From Stenotrophomonas sp. (lineage in GTDB: Bacteria > Pseudomonadota > Gammaproteobacteria > Xanthomonadales > Xanthomonadaceae), in NCBI GenBank assembly GCA_003525885.1, contig DQIG01000146.1, positions 675 to 6,130 on the forward strand: a stretch of DNA of 5,456 nt, in the 5' to 3' direction. Position numbers and translations under genes: made by a program. The notes below the pieces were generated by a model, which searched no databases, was not told where the DNA came from, and was given only the letters and a program-made list of their open reading frames with translations. This document shows, piece after piece, positions 4,540 through 5,456 of the stretch. Numbering within the stretch: the stretch's first letter is position 1; every line of letters starts with the position of its first letter.

Positions 4540-5456
4540 CGCAGCAGTGCCTGCGCCTGTTCCCACATGCCGCGCAGCACGTCGGCAGCCGGCTGTGCCG
4601 GCGCCATCCACGCCGACTGCCCGGCCCAGGCCTGCATCGCCGCCAGGCGGTTTTCCTGCACGGCCTGCCTGCGCATCGGCGCGGTCAGCCCGCGTTGCAC
4701 CGGGTACGGGCGTGGCGCGGGCGCGCCTTCGGCAGCGGCGGCGCGCACATAGGGTGTCGCCAGGCCACGGCCCAGGCGACCGCTGAAGGCGCGGGTGGGC
4801 CAGGTGTCTTCCGGTTCGCTGGCGGCCAGTCCATCGGCCCACGCCGAGGCGATCGCCGCTTCCGGCGTGCGCAGGAAGGCGGTGCCGATCTGCACGGCGC
4901 TGGCGCCAAGCGTGAGCGCGGCCGCGATGCCGCGACCATCGGCGATGCCACCGGCGGCGATCACCGGAATCTGCAGGTGATCGGCCAGGCGCGGCAGCAG
5001 CGCGAACAGGCCCACCAGCTGGCGTTCGGCCAGACCGGGGTCGAACGCTCCGCGATGGCCACCGGCTTCGGCGCCCTGCGCCACCACCGCATCGGCACCG
5101 GCATCCTGCGCCGCGCGCGCTTCGGCCAGCGTGGTCGCGCAGGCGATCCAGGCGATGCCGGCGTCCTTCAACTGCTGCACATGGCGCGGCGACAACACGC
5201 CCATGATGGTCGAGGCCACCGCCGGGCGCGCGGCCAGCAACGCAGCGAACTGTTCATCGAAATCGGCCGGCGTGGCGTCGGCGGCACTGGCAGGCACGTC
5301 CGGGCCCCATTGGGCGAGGAAGGCGCGGCTGGTGGCTTCGGCAGTGACATCGCGAACGGGCGCCGGATCGGGCAGCCACAGGTTCACCTGCGCCGGGGCA
5401 CTGGAAGCGGCGCGGAAGTCATCCATCCAGCGGCCGATATCGGCGGGGGGGGGGGG
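4536..5456 (-). CDS. Nitronate monooxygenase (2-nitropropane dioxygenase family), 5' end missing
   Basis: The frame is open to the window edge. Counting from the first in-frame ATG (5424-5426), 296 residues are visible; the true start lies outside, because FMN-binding members have an N-terminal strand with a PxIQAPMAG-type motif that is absent here. About 50-60 residues are probably missing. Seen: TIMGVLSPRHVQQLKDAGIAWIACATTLAEARAAQDAGADAVVAQG (about 73-118) of the TIM barrel, EAGGHRG (120-126) with the likely catalytic His124, and PVIAAGGIADGRGIAAAL (154-171) followed by GASAVQIGTAFL (174-185) for FMN phosphate binding. Family members oxidise alkyl nitronates such as propionate 3-nitronate with O2, which detoxifies them. 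The next gene overlaps by 4 bases, so the pair forms an operon. Upstream of the ATG the frame reads PPPPADIGRW; the prolines come from a 12-G run and may be artefactual. Confidence 0.93.
   Translation of the reverse strand, partial: PPPPADIGRWMDDFRAASSAPAQVNLWLPDPAPVRDVTAEATSRAFLAQWGPDVPASAADATPADFDEQFAALLAARPAVASTIMGVLSPRHVQQLKDAGIAWIACATTLAEARAAQDAGADAVVAQGAEAGGHRGAFDPGLAERQLVGLFALLPRLADHLQIPVIAAGGIADGRGIAAALTLGASAVQIGTAFLRTPEAAIASAWADGLAASEPEDTWPTRAFSGRLGRGLATPYVRAAAAEGAPAPRPYPVQRGLTAPMRRQAVQENRLAAMQAWAGQSAWMAPAQPAADVLRGMWEQAQALLR
5445..5456. other. Run of 12 G at the window end
   Basis: Twelve consecutive G close the window, inside the nitronate monooxygenase frame, where they would encode four prolines on the minus strand. 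Nothing else in the window has a comparable homopolymer. It may be a sequencing or assembly artefact at a contig end, such as dark-cycle poly-G in two-colour chemistry, or less likely a true slippage-prone tract. Confidence 0.9.

Noticed and set aside
3835..4752. A 305-codon open frame on the plus strand
   Set aside because: It lies opposite two well-supported minus-strand genes, its translation is arginine/histidine-rich low-complexity sequence with no family signal, and such shadows are normal at this GC content.
1..5456. CRISPR array, tRNA/rRNA genes, insertion sequence or a new defence system
   Set aside because: No regularly spaced direct repeats, cloverleaf-like or rRNA-like sequence, transposase motifs or defence-type domains are visible. 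Genes belong to housekeeping or small uncharacterised families.

Overview
The window looks like chromosomal DNA from a Stenotrophomonas species or a close relative in the Xanthomonadaceae. It is very GC-rich. The sequences of S16, RimM, TrmD and L19 are of the gammaproteobacterial/xanthomonad type. The left edge carries what looks like a pair of SMAG elements, the GTAG-type REP palindromes of S. maltophilia. All nine supported genes lie on the minus strand, so transcription runs from high to low coordinates.

In transcription order, the right end holds a nitronate monooxygenase gene cut by the window edge (4536-5456). It overlaps by 4 bases a class IV (fold type IV) aminotransferase gene (3727-4539). 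A perfect 18-bp palindromic repeat (3723-3763) encodes the last 11 residues and stop codon of that aminotransferase. A consensus-like promoter (3676-3704) then starts the conserved rpsP-rimM-trmD-rplS operon: S16, the 30S assembly factor RimM, the tRNA m1G37 methyltransferase TrmD, and L19. A strong UUCG hairpin separates rpsP from rimM. A 154-base gap with a probable extra promoter separates trmD from rplS. Both fit independent, high expression of the two ribosomal proteins around two low-abundance enzymes. Two UUCG-capped hairpins close the operon after rplS.

Downstream lie a small two-helix membrane protein (DUF6404 type) and two different DUF1801 proteins in tandem. The second DUF1801 gene ends exactly inside the GTAG motif of the SMAG element, so that repeat supplies its stop codon. 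Two of the nine genes therefore end in stop codons provided by two unrelated palindromic repeats.

The left edge falls inside an interspersed repeat and the right edge is a run of 12 G. This suggests the window may be an entire short-read contig. I see no CRISPR array, tRNA, rRNA, transposase or defence system. Most of the region is core housekeeping DNA; its interest lies in the repeats and the operon's regulatory architecture.
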